Positions 24,441-37,425 are shown, counted from the stretch's first letter. The stretch: DNA of 64,000 nt from Embiotoca jacksoni (GCA_022577435.1 JAKOON010000003.1:7623001-7687000); one strand, 5' to 3'. Made by a program: numbers and translations. Notes: generated by a model from the sequence alone, not told the origin.

Positions 24441-24870
24441 AGTCAGTTCATTGTCATTGTAAGAATACAACGAAAATAAGTTGGCAACTCAGGATCAGCA
24501 GCAATGAACAAGATAAAAACAGATAAAACTAAGATCAAAAATAAGTGTAATAAATAGATACAAAATAAGACGCAGTCAGCAGCAGCTTTAAAGTGCAAGG
24601 CAGTGCATTGTAAAAGTGTCCGTTTTTGCAGTGTAAAAGTTTTTATTGCACATCACTTGTCTTTAGCAGCATTGTCAGGTGTGAGCAAGGGGAAGGGAGA
24701 GTGGTGGTGATGGAGGCAGCAGCTCTGGGGAAAAAGCTGTTCCTCAGCCTGTTAGTCCGGCTTTTGATGTGCTGTATCGCTTTCCTAATGGCAGGGGAAC
24801 AAACAGAGAGTGACCTGGGTGTGTAATGTCTTTGCAGATGCTGCTGGCTCTCTTCTGTAGTCTGTATTCA
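24440..24870 (+). repeat. Unclassified fish repeat fragment
   Basis: TTCATTGTCATTGTAAGAAT begins the piece, followed by an A-rich part. The characteristic GGGAAAAAGCTGTTCCTCAG, a TTAGTCCGGCTTTTGATG stretch and AATGGCAGGGGAACAAACAG then follow. This block is familiar from many teleost genomes. The 66-codon frame within it is an artefact of the repeat. Confidence 0.5.
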
Positions 24871-24879
24871 GACTGAAAT

Positions 24880-25075
24880 ATCTTGAATTGTTTCAATTGC
24901 CATGAAAATTGCTATAAATGTCTACGGTCCACAGAAGATGAATGACTTTAAGGACCCCCTGACTTATATCTGTTGCCACCATGAGGTTGACTTTTGCATT
25001 CTTAGAATGATTTTTCAACAACTATTGGATGGATAACTTTCAAAATTGTTGCATTTTGTCCCTTAACTTTTCATC
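24880..25075 (+). repeat. Unclassified fish repeat, first part
   Basis: ATTGCCATGAAAATTGCTAT, GACCCCCTGACTT-type text and CAACAACTATTGGATGGATA are hallmark phrases of a widespread percomorph repeat with internal self-similarity. The later section of what looks like the same family occurs at 25660-25840. Confidence 0.5.
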
Positions 25076-25489
25076 CGGTTCCATCATCCGGTCAAAGTTT
25101 AATGTGTTCAGTTTATGAAAAAAAACCAAGTGGCAACCCAATATGATGTCACCCATCTTTTTGTGAACTGCTGTTTTGAAACCTTGGGTCTGGCATTTTG
25201 GCTGTCGCAATGTATGTTAACAAGCTGGGGATGAGCAAGGGCCGGGTGTGACTGAGAACCCAGGGACACTATGGCCATCTACTTATAACGGGAACCCAAC
25301 TGCACTTCAGATGTGTCAATCAAACCCAGCACGTCATCAAACATACCTCTGTTTGAGGCCTAATATGGAATTCATGATGAAATTGTTTCCAGAAGGACCA
25401 CCAGAACATGAATTAGAAGAAGTGAGTTTTGCTCATGACATTATATTGACCTGTGGAAAAAAAAATTATTGACTTTGTATTTTTATGAG

Positions 25490-25620
25490 AAGTTGATGCT
25501 TTTTCAATGGTAGTCTATTGGAGCCAGAAGTATATTGGAACCAGACACTAGTGACCCTCAGTGGTATTGCACTTTTAAGCACGTCCACACTGGTTTCACT
25601 TTTCTGACCTGAAGATTACT
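25490..25620 (+). repeat. Repeat copy shared with 29.25-29.40 kb
   Basis: The phrases GTAGTCTATTGGAGCCAGAA and CACTTTTAAGCACGTCC also occur in reverse complement at 29.25-29.40 kb, so this is a dispersed repeat visible twice within the window. Confidence 0.65.
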
Positions 25621-25659
25621 TCCATAGTCTATAAAAAAAAAAAAACTGAGGACATTTCC

Positions 25660-25840
25660 ATTAGCTTCTGTTATAGTTTCTATTTAGTGCTTATTATTAA
25701 ATGTTGTCATGCTAACATGCTAAACTAAAATGATAACCATGTGATCGTGAGCATGTCAGCATGCTAGCTTTTAGTTCAAAACACTACTGTCCAAGTACAG
25801 CCTTGCAGAGCTGCTAGCATGGCAAGTCTTATTCATCTTT
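25660..25840 (+). repeat. Unclassified fish repeat, second part
   Basis: TGCTAACATGCTAAACTAAA, GAGCATGTCAGCATGCTAGC and CAGAGCTGCTAGCATGGC form the well-known TTAGCATGCT-rich section of the repeat begun at 24.88 kb. The two parts are separated by about 600 bp that include another repeat, which suggests a later insertion or rearrangement. Confidence 0.5.
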
Positions 25841-28800
25841 AAATATATAATTAATTATTTTTGACAGCTGTTATTAGTCAGATGTGTAAAAATAATTGCA
25901 AGTAGTATAGCAGAAATATGACTGAATTAATGTGGGTGAAACTTAATGAAAAATCCTGAGCACTTTGTTAACTAAAATTGATATTGAAGCTAAAAGACTA
26001 ATACCTGCAGCCAGGCATGTAATCACTGGCGATTCACTGAGACTTGGTCAATATCCCAAACACAGTCGTCTTGTCCATGCAACTGCATCAGAGTCTCAGT
26101 CCCTTGATGATAAATCAGCTCTGTCCATCATCAGAAGGTGAAATCAGACCAGACCAAGAGACAATGACTCGTACATGTCTGCTCTGAAATAATACATTTT
26201 ATGATAATGAATCAACGTGCTTTGTGGCTGCAATTGCTGTCACGTTTGTCAGTGTCTCATTTCAACCTAGCACTATGTTTGTGCACTGTTATCCTGAAGG
26301 GGAAGACCTACCCTGACAGGAAGAAACCAGTGCACTCCCCTTTAAAGATGGCGGCTGACCCCACACTGATTTAAGATGACATGTTGGTATCATGTTTGAA
26401 TTCCTCCAGGATTCAGGTAAGCAGGGGTAACCTTTTTTAGTTTGGTGTTTCATAATGGAATTCTGATGGAAGAATGCAGCTTTGAATTCTGTCTGGAATT
26501 CTCTCTTCACATTCCTCCATATCTTAAATTTGACCCAGCTAGTGGTGCAGAAAGCAAACGTTGCTGTCCAACATACAAGCTACGGCTGGAAAAGAAATAC
26601 ATCAAAATGACAAATCAAATTAAGCAGAACAAAGTCAGGAAAAAAGCAGCACTTAAAAAAAAAAATCACTAAACTCTCTTTTTTTTAAACTATGGATTGC
26701 TGCATTTCTTTGTAACTTTGTTTTGGAGAATATAGATACTGATATTTTTTTATGAAGTAAGAGCTCCAAAACGGATTTCAGTGCAGTAGATGCCCACCTG
26801 TTTCCTTATTTATACAAAACTACCTCCAATTTTATTTATTATACTAAGGTAAATTCAATTCTATGAATTGTTAAAGAATACAGCTTATATCAGAGAAAGC
26901 ATTTTCAAATGATACCATGATATGAGGGAGATGATATGATTTAAAACTAAATCAAATTAAATTATTTGAGTTCATAATTAGCAATCAGTCAGAGCTGACA
27001 GATGGGCCTGTTTAGCCGCTAAGTGCGACAAATGTGAACATGACCTTGTCATGTGAAAACTGATTTCCTGCAAACCAGGAATCTCTGGCTGATGGATGAT
27101 AATAGGGAAATGCTGAGTTATGCTGAGTCCTCCAGAAAATATATACAGATGAGTGACTTTACAACAACTGGAAGTGTTAAAGTGGGTGACCTACAGCTCT
27201 TTGTCCATACAAGTATTCGGACTCAGCACACTGTTGCCCTCTCTTCAGCGGCTTTCATTTGTCAGAGGGGAGAATTTTACACCACATCCGGTAAAGGTTT
27301 GTATCCTTCTCATAAAACGACCTAACTCCTGCCTTATGGCCTTCGCTCTCATATTGAGTCTGTGCAGGTAATTCACCCAGTGGGCCTCCTGATGAAACAA
27401 TTCACTGCTCCGACATGAAACTATCAAAACCCAGACACAGTTTTAAACATTGTCTTTGTTCACCATGAAATGTGTGATTATATGACCTGATAGAAAAATA
27501 TGTAATACGATTCAGCAGAATATGGAAATAAATAAGTACATTTCTCCTTGAATCTGGAGCACATTGCATTCACCAAAGGAGAAAAAAAAACCTCTATCTT
27601 CAATTATCACATTATAATTTCCTGCTAAAAACTAATAACTATGACCTGCCATGTCATAATGACAATACATTTTTCTTCATCTCATCTTGAGCTATCTTGT
27701 ACTGAGAAGACGATCTGTCAGTTTTCATCATGCAGTAAGAATGGCTTTTATCTGCACAATGACTGAAGATTCCCTTTCAGCTTTACTGATATCATAGCAA
27801 TGATATATCTTTATAAAACTTAAAGCCCTAAAAGCCTTTTTTAATTATCTTTTTATACTATGATCAGTATACTCTGTACTTCTGACCGCCAGTCAGTAAT
27901 TAGAATATTTAAATAGTATTATAACCATACATTTTCAAATCACATCCCGATTGTCCTGTTAAGGTCTAATTTGAGTTTCTGAAGATTAAATTGTTAATAG
28001 ATAATAACTTTTTTCTCTCTCCAAACTTTTAACTTTAACTTTGATTGTTGCATATTTAGTCATTTATATTAAATCTCATACACAAACAATAGGTAAATGC
28101 CTTAAATCAAGGCAGAAATATTTGTTGCCTTTAAGATAGTTTTTTCTGTGGACTTTGTGAGGTGTACAAATAAAAGAAAAGCTCTTTTACTTCGTTCACA
28201 GGGTAAATTTTAGTTGATAGATTTCATTTTCTTTGCAACATTCTAGGATTTGTCTTATTCTAGCTTATCATTGAAATACATGGCATTTTAACCCCTAAAA
28301 CTGTATGTGTAAAACTTGTGTGAAAGATAATGGATATGTGTTTATTTGTCCTCCTCCCGTATGGCCTAAGAATGGGAGAAATGGCTTGTAATGAAGTAAC
28401 AAATACTCCAACCTTCTCTTTGCATATTTGGGTGTCTTACATCAGCAGGGCCGAGCAGAGTGTTTTGTTCTCCCCACGTGAGCGTTTGTGCTTGCTACGG
28501 AGCTAACATTCACAGTGAGCCAGAGGCCTTTCTGGAAAAGAGACACCAGTCTTTCTCTGCATTAAAGCTCATTGAAAGTAACTCAAAACCACAGACTGCG
28601 TCAGAGATAGGAAACAGATGGGATGGCAGCAGGAGGTGAAAGACAGAGTTTAAAAAAGAGCAAAACTTCTGCTCTTTAAAGTTGAACTGCTCTCATGCAA
28701 CTATGCAGCAGTGTCTGGGTGATCTGGAAGAAGTCTCACCTTTAACAATTGTCAAAAGACAAACCTCTTGATCTTGAGAATAAAACAGGCAATCATTCAA

Positions 28801-29244
28801 ATTAGGTGAAGTTGAAACAGTCAATGAAAGTGGAACATGGAGGTGTAGGTGCGTGATGAGAGAGGGAGGAAGGTGAAGAGACAGTAATATAGGCACGGTT
28901 TCACAAAGATGTTTTATACTGGTCTATATTGTTAACAAGTCTACATAGGTTTGACGAATCAGAGAAAAATGTAGACGGAATTATCGTTCTGTCGAGCAGA
29001 GGTAGTGAAGAAGAAACACTTTTGTGTGGTGTTCAGGAGCAGCTGCAGATTCCTCAGAGCCTTAATTTGTAAATTCTTCACACCGGAGGCCCTGCCCCTT
29101 CCTGGAAAGTGTTCAGCATTTCACATTTCATTTTTGGGACGTTTTGAGTGCATCATCCTGGTACCTGCAGTGCACTGCATGTTTCTGTACTTGACAGTGT
29201 GAATGCACTTATGCACTCAAAATAGTGAGTGTAGTGTACAGGTA
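25841..29244. other. No gene recognised
   Basis: AT-rich intergenic sequence. Open frames here (up to 90 codons) show no domain signature. Confidence 0.4.
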
Positions 29245-29405
29245 CGCCATTTGGAATGCAGCATTGGTCTCCAGGTCTGAAAAGTCAGATCAATGCGGAA
29301 GTACGCTCAAGTTCATACCACAGATGACCATTAGGAACTGGCTCCATAAAACTTCTGGCTTCAATAGACTCCCATTCAGAAACGTCAAACTTCTCAGTCT
29401 TTAAT
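29245..29405 (-). repeat. Inverted copy of the repeat at 25.49-25.62 kb
   Basis: Read on the minus strand it contains GGGAGTCTATTGAAGCCAGA, then text close to CACTTTTAAGCAC and a CTTTTCAGACCTGGAG end, matching the 25.5-kb copy with scattered differences. Confidence 0.65.
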
Positions 29406-29584
29406 CAGTAATTATTTTTCCAGAAGTTATTAGGGTGTCATTCATTAAATCCACTTCTGCTGATCACTGTTCTGGTGGTTTTTTTTTTTGTTTTTTTAAT
29501 AATTCAATAATTTGTTAGCCATTAGGCCTTAAAGAAAGGTATGTTTGAGAGCCTGCCTGGTTTGACTGACATGTCTGTGGTGTA

Positions 29585-29995
29585 GTTCAAACTGCAAGCT
29601 AATTGGATTTTATTCTCAAATCAGATCTTTAGGACAGACAACCGTTATTTGCAAGTGAACAGATCGGATTTAGTGTATGCAGACATCACCAACATATCTG
29701 TGTGGTTGTTATGGTAACGATGTACACGCAGCTACGCTGTTGATGTGACTTTTCGACACGACAGTTGTTCTTGTCCTCCACAGTGGCAAAATCTACACTT
29801 TCTACTAACGTTCTGCTAGCGGTGGCATAGGTTCTGCTCACTCTGTCAATCTGAAAATGACGTCATCCTTTGACACAAGAAATCCGATCTTAGCCACTAG
29901 AGTGTCCAGACTGATACGCATCTGTAGAAATCTGATAGGAATTGATTTCAAACCACCCCAAATGTGGTTTGGATCTGAATTGCAAAAATCCCACT
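29585..29995. repeat. Possible non-autonomous DNA repeat
   Basis: Blocks such as TCTCAAATCAGATCTTTAGG near the left and CATCTGTAGAAATCTGAT near the right, together with ATGGTAACGATGTACACG and GAAAATGACGTCATCC, recall a moderately common fish repeat with weakly inverted sides. Boundaries are approximate. Confidence 0.3.
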
Positions 29996-30909
29996 TCTTG
30001 TGTTATTTTTTGCTGCTCGCTCTTCCCCAATTAGTCCAAATATATGCCTGGCTTCTGGCTGCAAAAAAACAAGATTGAAACAGCCAAAATGCCAGACTCT
30101 CTGCCTGAAAAAAATTCAATTTATAAACCGCTGGGATGACTTACGTTGGGTTGTCACTTTGTGTGTACCCCATTCATTGGCCTATATCTTCAGCACCCTT
30201 TTCATTCTGCTGATACGCTTCTCCTGTAGTTCTCCTCTGACTTTAAAGAAGTTTTTCTATTGAGTGTTTCCTTCTTTGCATCATGCACCATGATTTTGAA
30301 AGTCTTTGATGCTCATATCAGCAGTGGGACTTACACTGTTTACTGCTGTTGCCATTTTTCACCTAAATCTTTTCATCACTGAATTTTCCAAGTAAAATCT
30401 ATTCATAACTGTTAAATTCTTCCAGGGGGCAGATGGTTTCTTCATGTGTTAGCGGTTTTGGGATTTCAGAACAAATTAATCATCTTCAGCCAATATATGG
30501 TAGCTTGGAACTAATCAGCATTTTGTAACATATTATTGTATCCCGAGGTTTCCTAGACGAATGTCTCACTCCAAGTCTTTGTTTGTGAAGCCGATCCCTG
30601 AGCATGATCTGATAAGACAGGTCAGGCTTGATTTAGGGTTCTTTTACCAGCACTCATACAGCAGTGATGAGCTAAAAATGGTGTCACTCAATGTTCAGTG
30701 AGGGAGATTATTTTCAAAGAAGGAAACTGGAAGTTTAACTGCCTCTCTACTTTTCCTTAGATGACTGAAATTTTTTGAAGCTTAAGAAGGATGGTAGCAT
30801 GCTGAGAACTGAGAGGAGATGGTGACAGGAAAGATATGTTCAGTGTCTAACAGAGGAACGGTGAAGGGAGATTCAAACAAATCTCTTGTAACAGTGGTGC
30901 ATCTATGTG

Positions 30910-30911
<2 letters not shown>
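29996..30911. other. No gene recognised
   Basis: No coding, RNA or element signature seen. Confidence 0.4.
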
Positions 30912-30998
<87 letters not shown>

Positions 30999-31014
30999 TT
31001 TGTTTGTTTGTGTG
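30912..31014. repeat. (TG)n microsatellite with (TTTG)n end
   Basis: About 80 bp of TG dinucleotides pass into TTTG units. Open frames through it encode only Cys-Val or His-Thr runs. Confidence 0.98.
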
Positions 31015-31940
31015 GACGCTTGTGTGCTTATGTGCTTGTGTGCAGAAGGAAAGAAAGTGATTTTGATGAATGTGTCCTGACGGATGGTGTAACCCCCCTA
31101 AGCCTGCCTCGACTTCCTCTCCAGCTCTCCTGTCATGGCTGAATATCGAGGTCAAACCACCTTTCATGTGTTCCACACTGCAAGGGCACAACACTGAGAA
31201 CAACGAAGCACTGCGTACCCTGGGAATGCAGCTGCTTTCCTTTATTTCACTCATTTAATCGCCAATTTCTTCAAAAAAAGTTGAAATAAAATTTTTTTAA
31301 ATAATCTTCGACATATTCCAGTTTTAGTGAATTTAGATTACCAACAGGTGCATGCAAAACTTTTGGTCTCACAGAATTCTGAAATGATGACCTCCCCCAT
31401 TAATTATACCCTCAATACGAGCCCAATTTGAAAAACAACAAAACAATGTTAAAGTGTGCAGGCCCTTTAAGTTTGACCTTAATTGCACCAGTGGCATCTG
31501 TGATCTGTAGTTTAATCACAGTCAGACGAGTTGTCATTAAGATATTGCCCATGTTTCAAGTCTGACAGACAGAACTTGATCCTGCGGTCGGCCCCCTCAT
31601 GTCCTCTCTCATCTTTCATCCCGTGGGGGAAACACCGATCAGCAACAGGACGGAGGTGGGAGGTGTTAACAGTGAAGCGCAACCTTAGGGCTTCAGTTAA
31701 CAGGTTTTCTTCTCGATGTCATTTAATCTCATGCCCCTGGCAGCTGTGTGAATTTTCCCTTGAACGTGGGAAAATAACAGATTGTCTTAGTTTCTGAAAA
31801 ATGTGTCGAGGGAGACGCTTTACAGAAGAACAGCCGTGTCATTTATAGTTACGGCCAATTTACATGTCTGCGTCTATTACATTTCCCTCATTACATTTCC
31901 TAATTGCAATGTCTGAGTTTTAGGCTTGTATGGATATTTT
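31015..31940. other. No gene recognised
   Basis: Unassigned intergenic sequence. Confidence 0.4.
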
Positions 31941-32265
31941 CAGCATTTTAATTCAATGCTGTCAAATATGGTTTAAACTTCTGTCATGTCACCAAAACTC
32001 GAAATGTATTTCCATTTCCATGCTACTTCATAGGCCTACTAATGAAGTATAAAGTAGCATGAAATACAATATATACTAATATACTAACTATTTACTAATA
32101 TATACAAATATATAGATAACTGAATGTGCAATTTTGACATGCAAGTACTGTACCTTGTAATGCGTATTTACATTTCCTGCTATTTTATACCTCTCCTCAC
32201 TGCATTTCAGAGGCTAATATTGTACTTTTTACTTGTACATTTAAATGCTTTATAATAGAAGCATA
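31941..32265 (+). repeat. Interspersed fish repeat with hairpin-like start
   Basis: TTTCAGAGGCTAATATTGTA followed by CTTTTTACTTGTACATTTAA matches the pattern of a widespread spiny-rayed-fish repeat. The left part has inverted blocks (CATGCTACTTCAT against ATGAAG...AGTAGCATG at about 32022-32064). Confidence 0.4.
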
Positions 32266-32384
32266 TTATAAACTCAGATGTTCATGCAGTACAGTAGACT
32301 GGCGTAGTTTAAACAACATGACAGTATATAAAATAATTAAAATGAGGTTCTCTTCAACAGCTGCCGCAGTAAAATGCTGTTTAT

Positions 32385-32650
32385 TATTGCATCCACATGG
32401 AGAAGTTCCCGGGCCAGCGGCCTTTCTGTGTGGAGTTTGCATGTTCTCCCTGTGCCTGTGTGGGTTTTCTCCTGGTACTCCAGCTTCCTCTCACTATCTA
32501 AAAACATGCATGTCAGGTTAATTGGTGATTCTACAAAATTGCCCTTAGGTGTGAATGAGAGCGTGAGTGGTCTTTGCTTCTGTCTGTCTATATGTGTTGG
32601 CACTGTGATGGACTGGCGACCTGTCCAGGTTCAAATCTGCTGTCTAAACA
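32385..32650 (+). repeat. SINE-like fish repeat (body and 3' part)
   Basis: GCCTTTCTGTGTGGAGTTTGC, TTCTCCCTGTGCCTGTGTGG, ACATGCATGTCAGGTTAATT and GTGATGGACTGGCGACCTGT are diagnostic phrases of a widespread teleost repeat. The first part is shared with the head of the repeat at 45885-46046. The usual tRNA-like head is poorly preserved here. Confidence 0.7.
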
Positions 32651-35299
32651 AACCTGAGTGCAGTTCGACTGCTGTCAGTTTGGTCACAGATCTAGGGACA
32701 GAAGCAGCCTCTGATTTTTTTTTAATTTGTATTATTATTCTCAAACTTGTTACCTTGAAGTGACATCACACACAGAAGCACATATACTTTTTGCTGAATT
32801 TATGCAGCTCCTTCTGGAAATACAAAAGGCTCCAACTTGTTATTCCTGTGCTGAAGCAGGCTATATACCAACACATATAAACAGACATGAATGTGTGAAA
32901 TTGGCGGCGTATCTATTTAGGTGGCCCATACAAGCGCTCAGTAATTTTTCCACCACTGTTTGCGTACATCATGGGTCCCCATGGAAACCTGGGATCTGAG
33001 AAAAGTGCAGAGAAAGTTTTAAAAATTGCAAATTGAGTTATGTTGGTGACAGTTATCTTCTCTATCTATCTATTTATTGCTGTAAATGGCTTCCTTATGT
33101 GCAGACTGAATATTTGTCTGTGGTGTAAAAAAAACTGTGCACAGGCTTTTTTGTTGTTCTGTACAGTTATAATAAGCATCGTGTTGCTCTCAGGCAGGGA
33201 TTGCATTGTTAATCCTGCCCTTTACACAAACTGATTCATCCAGCTTGTTACTAATGTACACCTTTAAAAAGAAAAAAAGCTTTAAACCTGATGGGTGAAG
33301 TAGTCAGAAGCCAGAAATCCATCTCGGACAAATGATGGGATTAGAAAACATAAATTGAGATTAATGTATTCATTTACATATATTCAAATGTAAAAAGGTT
33401 CTGTCTGTTCACTCAGTGATGAAACAGTGATGGGATTTGTACACAATGGGTTTTTGTTTTTGTTGGAAGAAAGACTGAACTAACATGCTGTTGGCACTTC
33501 AACAAAAATGCTGCAGCTCAGGTATTGTGTTATGTCACTGGCTTTGAGTATTGGTGGGATTCCACACAAGGTATTGATATTGGTTCAAAGAAGGAAAAAA
33601 AAAAAAACAGGTGTGAATGCTGGCCAATAATAGACATCGCCTCGAAAACCAAAGCTGCTACCTCAGGGTGTGATTTACTTCCAATGTTCTCTCTTTTTAT
33701 TACTTTACTTACACAACTGTGTCACTCTTATCTGCAGGATTCAAACCTCTGTGTCTGGCTGAGGAAATATATAAATCTGAGCCTGTGAAGGACAGGTCTG
33801 AGTGCCCTGATGGAGCCGCACCCCATCAGATGTGAGTAACCAAAAAGTCCCCTATTTTGGGGACCTGCATTTCCTGTCATCCCCCTCACTCTCTGTTTCT
33901 CTGCCAACACTTCCTGTCACTCTCTGCTGTCGAAATGTACATCGCAGGCAGAATACAAAAAAGAGGTGGGTTTGCATATACGTTTAAAATGAAAGTTAAA
34001 AAACCTGCAAAGTTTGTTTACTTGTAAAATCTGGTTGTGAACATACCAGCGCACTCTGTTCCTCTCAGCATGACGGCATTTTATTAGACAAATGATGACA
34101 CACGTCACTGTTTTAAAGGACAGCAGTATACATTCAGATCAGGTCATCTGTACAGTACAAAGATAAGAGAGGTGTGGGAGAGGTGATCTATGACATCCAG
34201 TTGTGTTGGCCTGGTGGCCTCACGTGTGTGTAGACTTTCCATAGCAACTATTCCTTGAGGTGACACTGTAGCCTTATAATGTCTGAGTTATTTAATCACT
34301 TCTTGAAGTCTTTGGTCATTTAGGACAGCCTTGATTATTTCTTCTTTTTTTTCATACAGTAAGCTTTGACTGGTTGATAAAGCAGAACCATTACATTTGT
34401 TTTGGCCTCAATGAGAAACAAAAGATCACAGAAAGTGTAACCGTTTTTATAGTTAAATGCTTCTGCTCATTTTTAGTTGCAATTTTTTGCTCACTCCATG
34501 TCTTTAGAGCATTAGATTGTGCACTTTTGCACCAAGTTTTACTCCTTCAAGGCCGGTGGCTATTTACTGCAAGTCTAAATCAAAGGGAGTCATAGACCGT
34601 GCGGTGAAGAGCAAGTGTGCTGGAGGAGTCACTCAGGTATGTGCAGTGGCGAAACCCTTTAATTAATTTTGGCATCATTTAACTTCAACTCACATTCCTT
34701 TCGTGTCTCAAAACTCTTCTGTTAAATAAACTATAAGGCGCTGAAATGACTGCATTTGACTATCTTGCTCACACTGTCTGTAAGGCTGCCCTCAGTTTTC
34801 ATACTCAGTGGAAAGGCGGGCACTGGATACACATGAGGTTTTTAAGCAGCAAAGAGTTTCCTTTATGAAAACTCTGATTTTTTTACAAACATTTTCCACC
34901 CAAGTGGATGGACACTGACACTGATGCTCCAAGTAAAGCCTTTGAGTAAACAACAACTTCAGCAACACTGAACCTTTGAACAAAGGAACACAGACTTCAC
35001 TTGTCATGTAAATAAACACCTACACATTACTTTTTTCAGAACAGGACAACATTATCACATCTCATTTGACAAAGTGGTGGCAGAGGGGCCTAGTGGCTAC
35101 AGAGACGTGCGCCCTGCGGTAGTCTCCATCAGCAGGTCATTATAAGCCCTGCACCCCCTGCAGGGCCGCTGTTCAGTAGTTCAAAGAACCCTGACCTATG
35201 TGCTCCCTGTGGAGAGGAGCTTCTGGGACAAAGGAGCTGAATGAACAATGACATTTATCAATACATCCAATTAAGCACGGGGAGACACTAAGTGTGGAA
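32651..35299. other. Region downstream of drd5; no gene recognised
   Basis: This stretch contains the presumed 3' untranslated region of drd5 next to 35.3 kb. No further coding sequence was identified. Short A/T runs occur, for example at about 33597. Confidence 0.45.
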
Positions 35300-36706
35300 T
35301 CAATGTAATCCATTGGGTGTGAATGGTGACAGCCTGTCAAGACTGATGTCTGCCTCGCAGTCCTCCAAGTCACAAACAGAGTCAGTGGCGTTTTCATTGT
35401 TGTGAGAAAACTGTGAAATCCTGTCAAAAGTCTCCTCATGCTCAATACATTCAACCACGTTGGGGATCATGTTGACATAAGCGTTTGCGATTTCCTTGTG
35501 GATGAGGGTATCTTGGTTATAAGAGACCAGCTCGTTGCTGATGTTAACAGTTTCCACGGGTGTGTTGGAACAGAAATTGCGACAGCCCAAGAGGCTGGCG
35601 AAGGCCTTCCTAAACTCTGCGTTGAACGCGTAAATGATGGGATTCAGGGAGGAGTTGGTCCAGCCGAACCACACGAAGACGTCAAAGGTCGTCTCGCTGA
35701 CGCACGGCAGACCTGCGTCCCGGTCTGTTGCTGGCCTGTCGCAGAACGGGACCATACAGTTTAGAACGAAGAAAGGTAACCAGCAACACACAAAGACACC
35801 CATAATCACCGACAGCGTTTTGAACACTTTGGTTTCCCGTTTAATCGACGTCTTCAAGGTGTTGTGGTGTTGGCACTCTATTCTGTTGGTCCTGCAACTT
35901 TGCGCGTGCTCCGCCGCTCTCTCCAGGGACGCTATTCTTCTAATTTGTATTTGTGCAATCCGATATATTCTGGTGTATGTTACAATCATAATCGCCACGG
36001 GAATATAGAAACTTATCAATGAGGAGGATATAGCATACTCTCTGCTCAGGCTGGAGTCGCAGTTTTCCTCTACCTGCCGACTCGTGGAGGAGTTGTGCGC
36101 CCCAGCCATGTCGTCAGCGCTGGCTTTGTGCCAGTTTAGCTGGACCGGTATGAATGAAATGAGCACAGACAACGTCCAAGTTATACTAATCATAACAAAG
36201 GCAACTCGCTGGGTCATTTTCCTCTCGTAGCGGAAGGGGCTCGAAATGGCCCAGTATCTATCCACGCTGATAACGCAGAGGTTGAGGATGGAGGCAGTGG
36301 AACACATAATATCAAAAGCGACCCAAACATTACAGAAAGTGCCAAACGGCCAATACCCAGCTACTTCTGCCACAGCTTTCCAGGGCATTACCAGGACGGC
36401 CACGAATAAATCCGATAGAGCCAAGGAGACGACGAAAATGTTGGTCACTTTGGTCCGCAGGTGCCGAAAGCGCAGCACCGCGGAGCACACCAAAATGTTC
36501 CCCAGCAGGGTCCATAGGATGAGCAGGGACAGCAGACAGCCCGTCACCGTACGCACCACCATGTCCTTCCTCCCGTCGCTTGTTGCCTCCGTTTCGGTGC
36601 TGTTCCACATATTCTCTCCAAGGGGTGCCGGCACAGAGTCTATCTCCTGCACCGATGAGAGATACTTTGCTGGGTTCTCCATTTGCCTCTTCAGGTAAAA
36701 CTGCAT
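35300..36706 (-). CDS. drd5: Dopamine receptor D5 (D1B), intronless
   Basis: This is a complete single-exon class A GPCR of 468 codons. D1-like receptors couple to Gs and raise cAMP in response to dopamine at the plasma membrane. Visible marks are LALSD (Asp2.50, residue 99), FDIMC with the amine-binding Asp at 132, DRY at 149-151, the TM5 serine cluster (YAISSSLISFY), CWLPFF in TM6 and NPIIYAF in TM7. A palmitoylation-type Cys follows in the C-tail (CRNFCSN). The conserved tail blocks TPVETVNISNEL and the final FTPNG-x-H are D5-specific, which separates it from D1. TM1-TM7 are uninterrupted, and intron absence is normal for this family. Met1, Met9 or Met33 (before an N-glycosylation site, NST) could be the start; the longest frame is given. 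Teleosts often keep two copies (drd5a/drd5b) and I cannot tell which this is. Confidence 0.96.
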   Translation of the reverse strand: MQFYLKRQMENPAKYLSSVQEIDSVPAPLGENMWNSTETEATSDGRKDMVVRTVTGCLLSLLILWTLLGNILVCSAVLRFRHLRTKVTNIFVVSLALSDLFVAVLVMPWKAVAEVAGYWPFGTFCNVWVAFDIMCSTASILNLCVISVDRYWAISSPFRYERKMTQRVAFVMISITWTLSVLISFIPVQLNWHKASADDMAGAHNSSTSRQVEENCDSSLSREYAISSSLISFYIPVAIMIVTYTRIYRIAQIQIRRIASLERAAEHAQSCRTNRIECQHHNTLKTSIKRETKVFKTLSVIMGVFVCCWLPFFVLNCMVPFCDRPATDRDAGLPCVSETTFDVFVWFGWTNSSLNPIIYAFNAEFRKAFASLLGCRNFCSNTPVETVNISNELVSYNQDTLIHKEIANAYVNMIPNVVECIEHEETFDRISQFSHNNENATDSVCDLEDCEADISLDRLSPFTPNGLH

Positions 36707-37425
36707 TCCATTGCTCTTTGCGCCGGGACGGGCTCAGTTATCAGCCGGTCGCCGTAATGTCCCCGGTGACCCGCTCGGCTGGCACTCTGATGTTGAGTGC
36801 AAAACAGACGGGAAGAGAGAATTGAGTGCGTTAAAACTGAGCCGAGCGACGTGCCAGGTGCGCTGAGGGGCTGAAAAGCAGTACGCAGTGGCGAGCGCAT
36901 GTTGCAATGTTGTCGGTACGGTCGTCTGACCTGGCTGCCTCTGTGAATCTCTGTCCAAGATATCCTGAGTGCGGTCTGGTAGAGGAGGTAGTCCCTACCC
37001 TGCAGCTTTAACACACACTAACTTAACCAGGGCTGGGCGCATACACCACCACTTCCCCTTGGTGCGTGGTGTTGCACACAACAGTGCACTGCGTTAGGAA
37101 AGAGGGGAGAGAAAGCCTTCAGTAATTTGAAGGTTTTCGTTGGTGCATACTCCAAAATTCGCGAAATTAAACACTTAAAATGAGCCGAGAGCTGTCTTCC
37201 AGCAGTGGCATATTCCCTGATGTGGTGTTACCAACGTGCATTTAGGATCTATTGTGGGTTGTAGACTCACCCAGCTATTTGACACAATGCAGGAATCAAG
37301 TGGAGGTTCTGTAGGAGTAAAACTGTGCCTGACATGCAGAAGTGACACTAACAGAGCTGTCCATGGTGCTGAACAAGCAGTTTGAGGCATATTGTATTTC
37401 ATAGACCCTTCAAAAACAGAAACTC
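36707..37425. other. drd5 upstream region
   Basis: This should contain the drd5 promoter and 5' untranslated region. It is moderately GC-rich near the start codon and becomes ordinary further out. No clear TATA box was seen. Confidence 0.4.

Noticed and set aside
26442..26672. 76-codon frame with a Lys-rich end
   Set aside because: The Lys run comes from an A-rich stretch. Nothing suggests a gene.
30847..31254. 135-codon minus-strand and 107-codon plus-strand open frames
   Set aside because: Both are driven by the TG/CA microsatellite (His-Thr or Cys-Val runs), with no protein signature.
35438..36698. Several 108-150 codon plus-strand frames
   Set aside because: They are antisense shadows of the drd5 coding exon.
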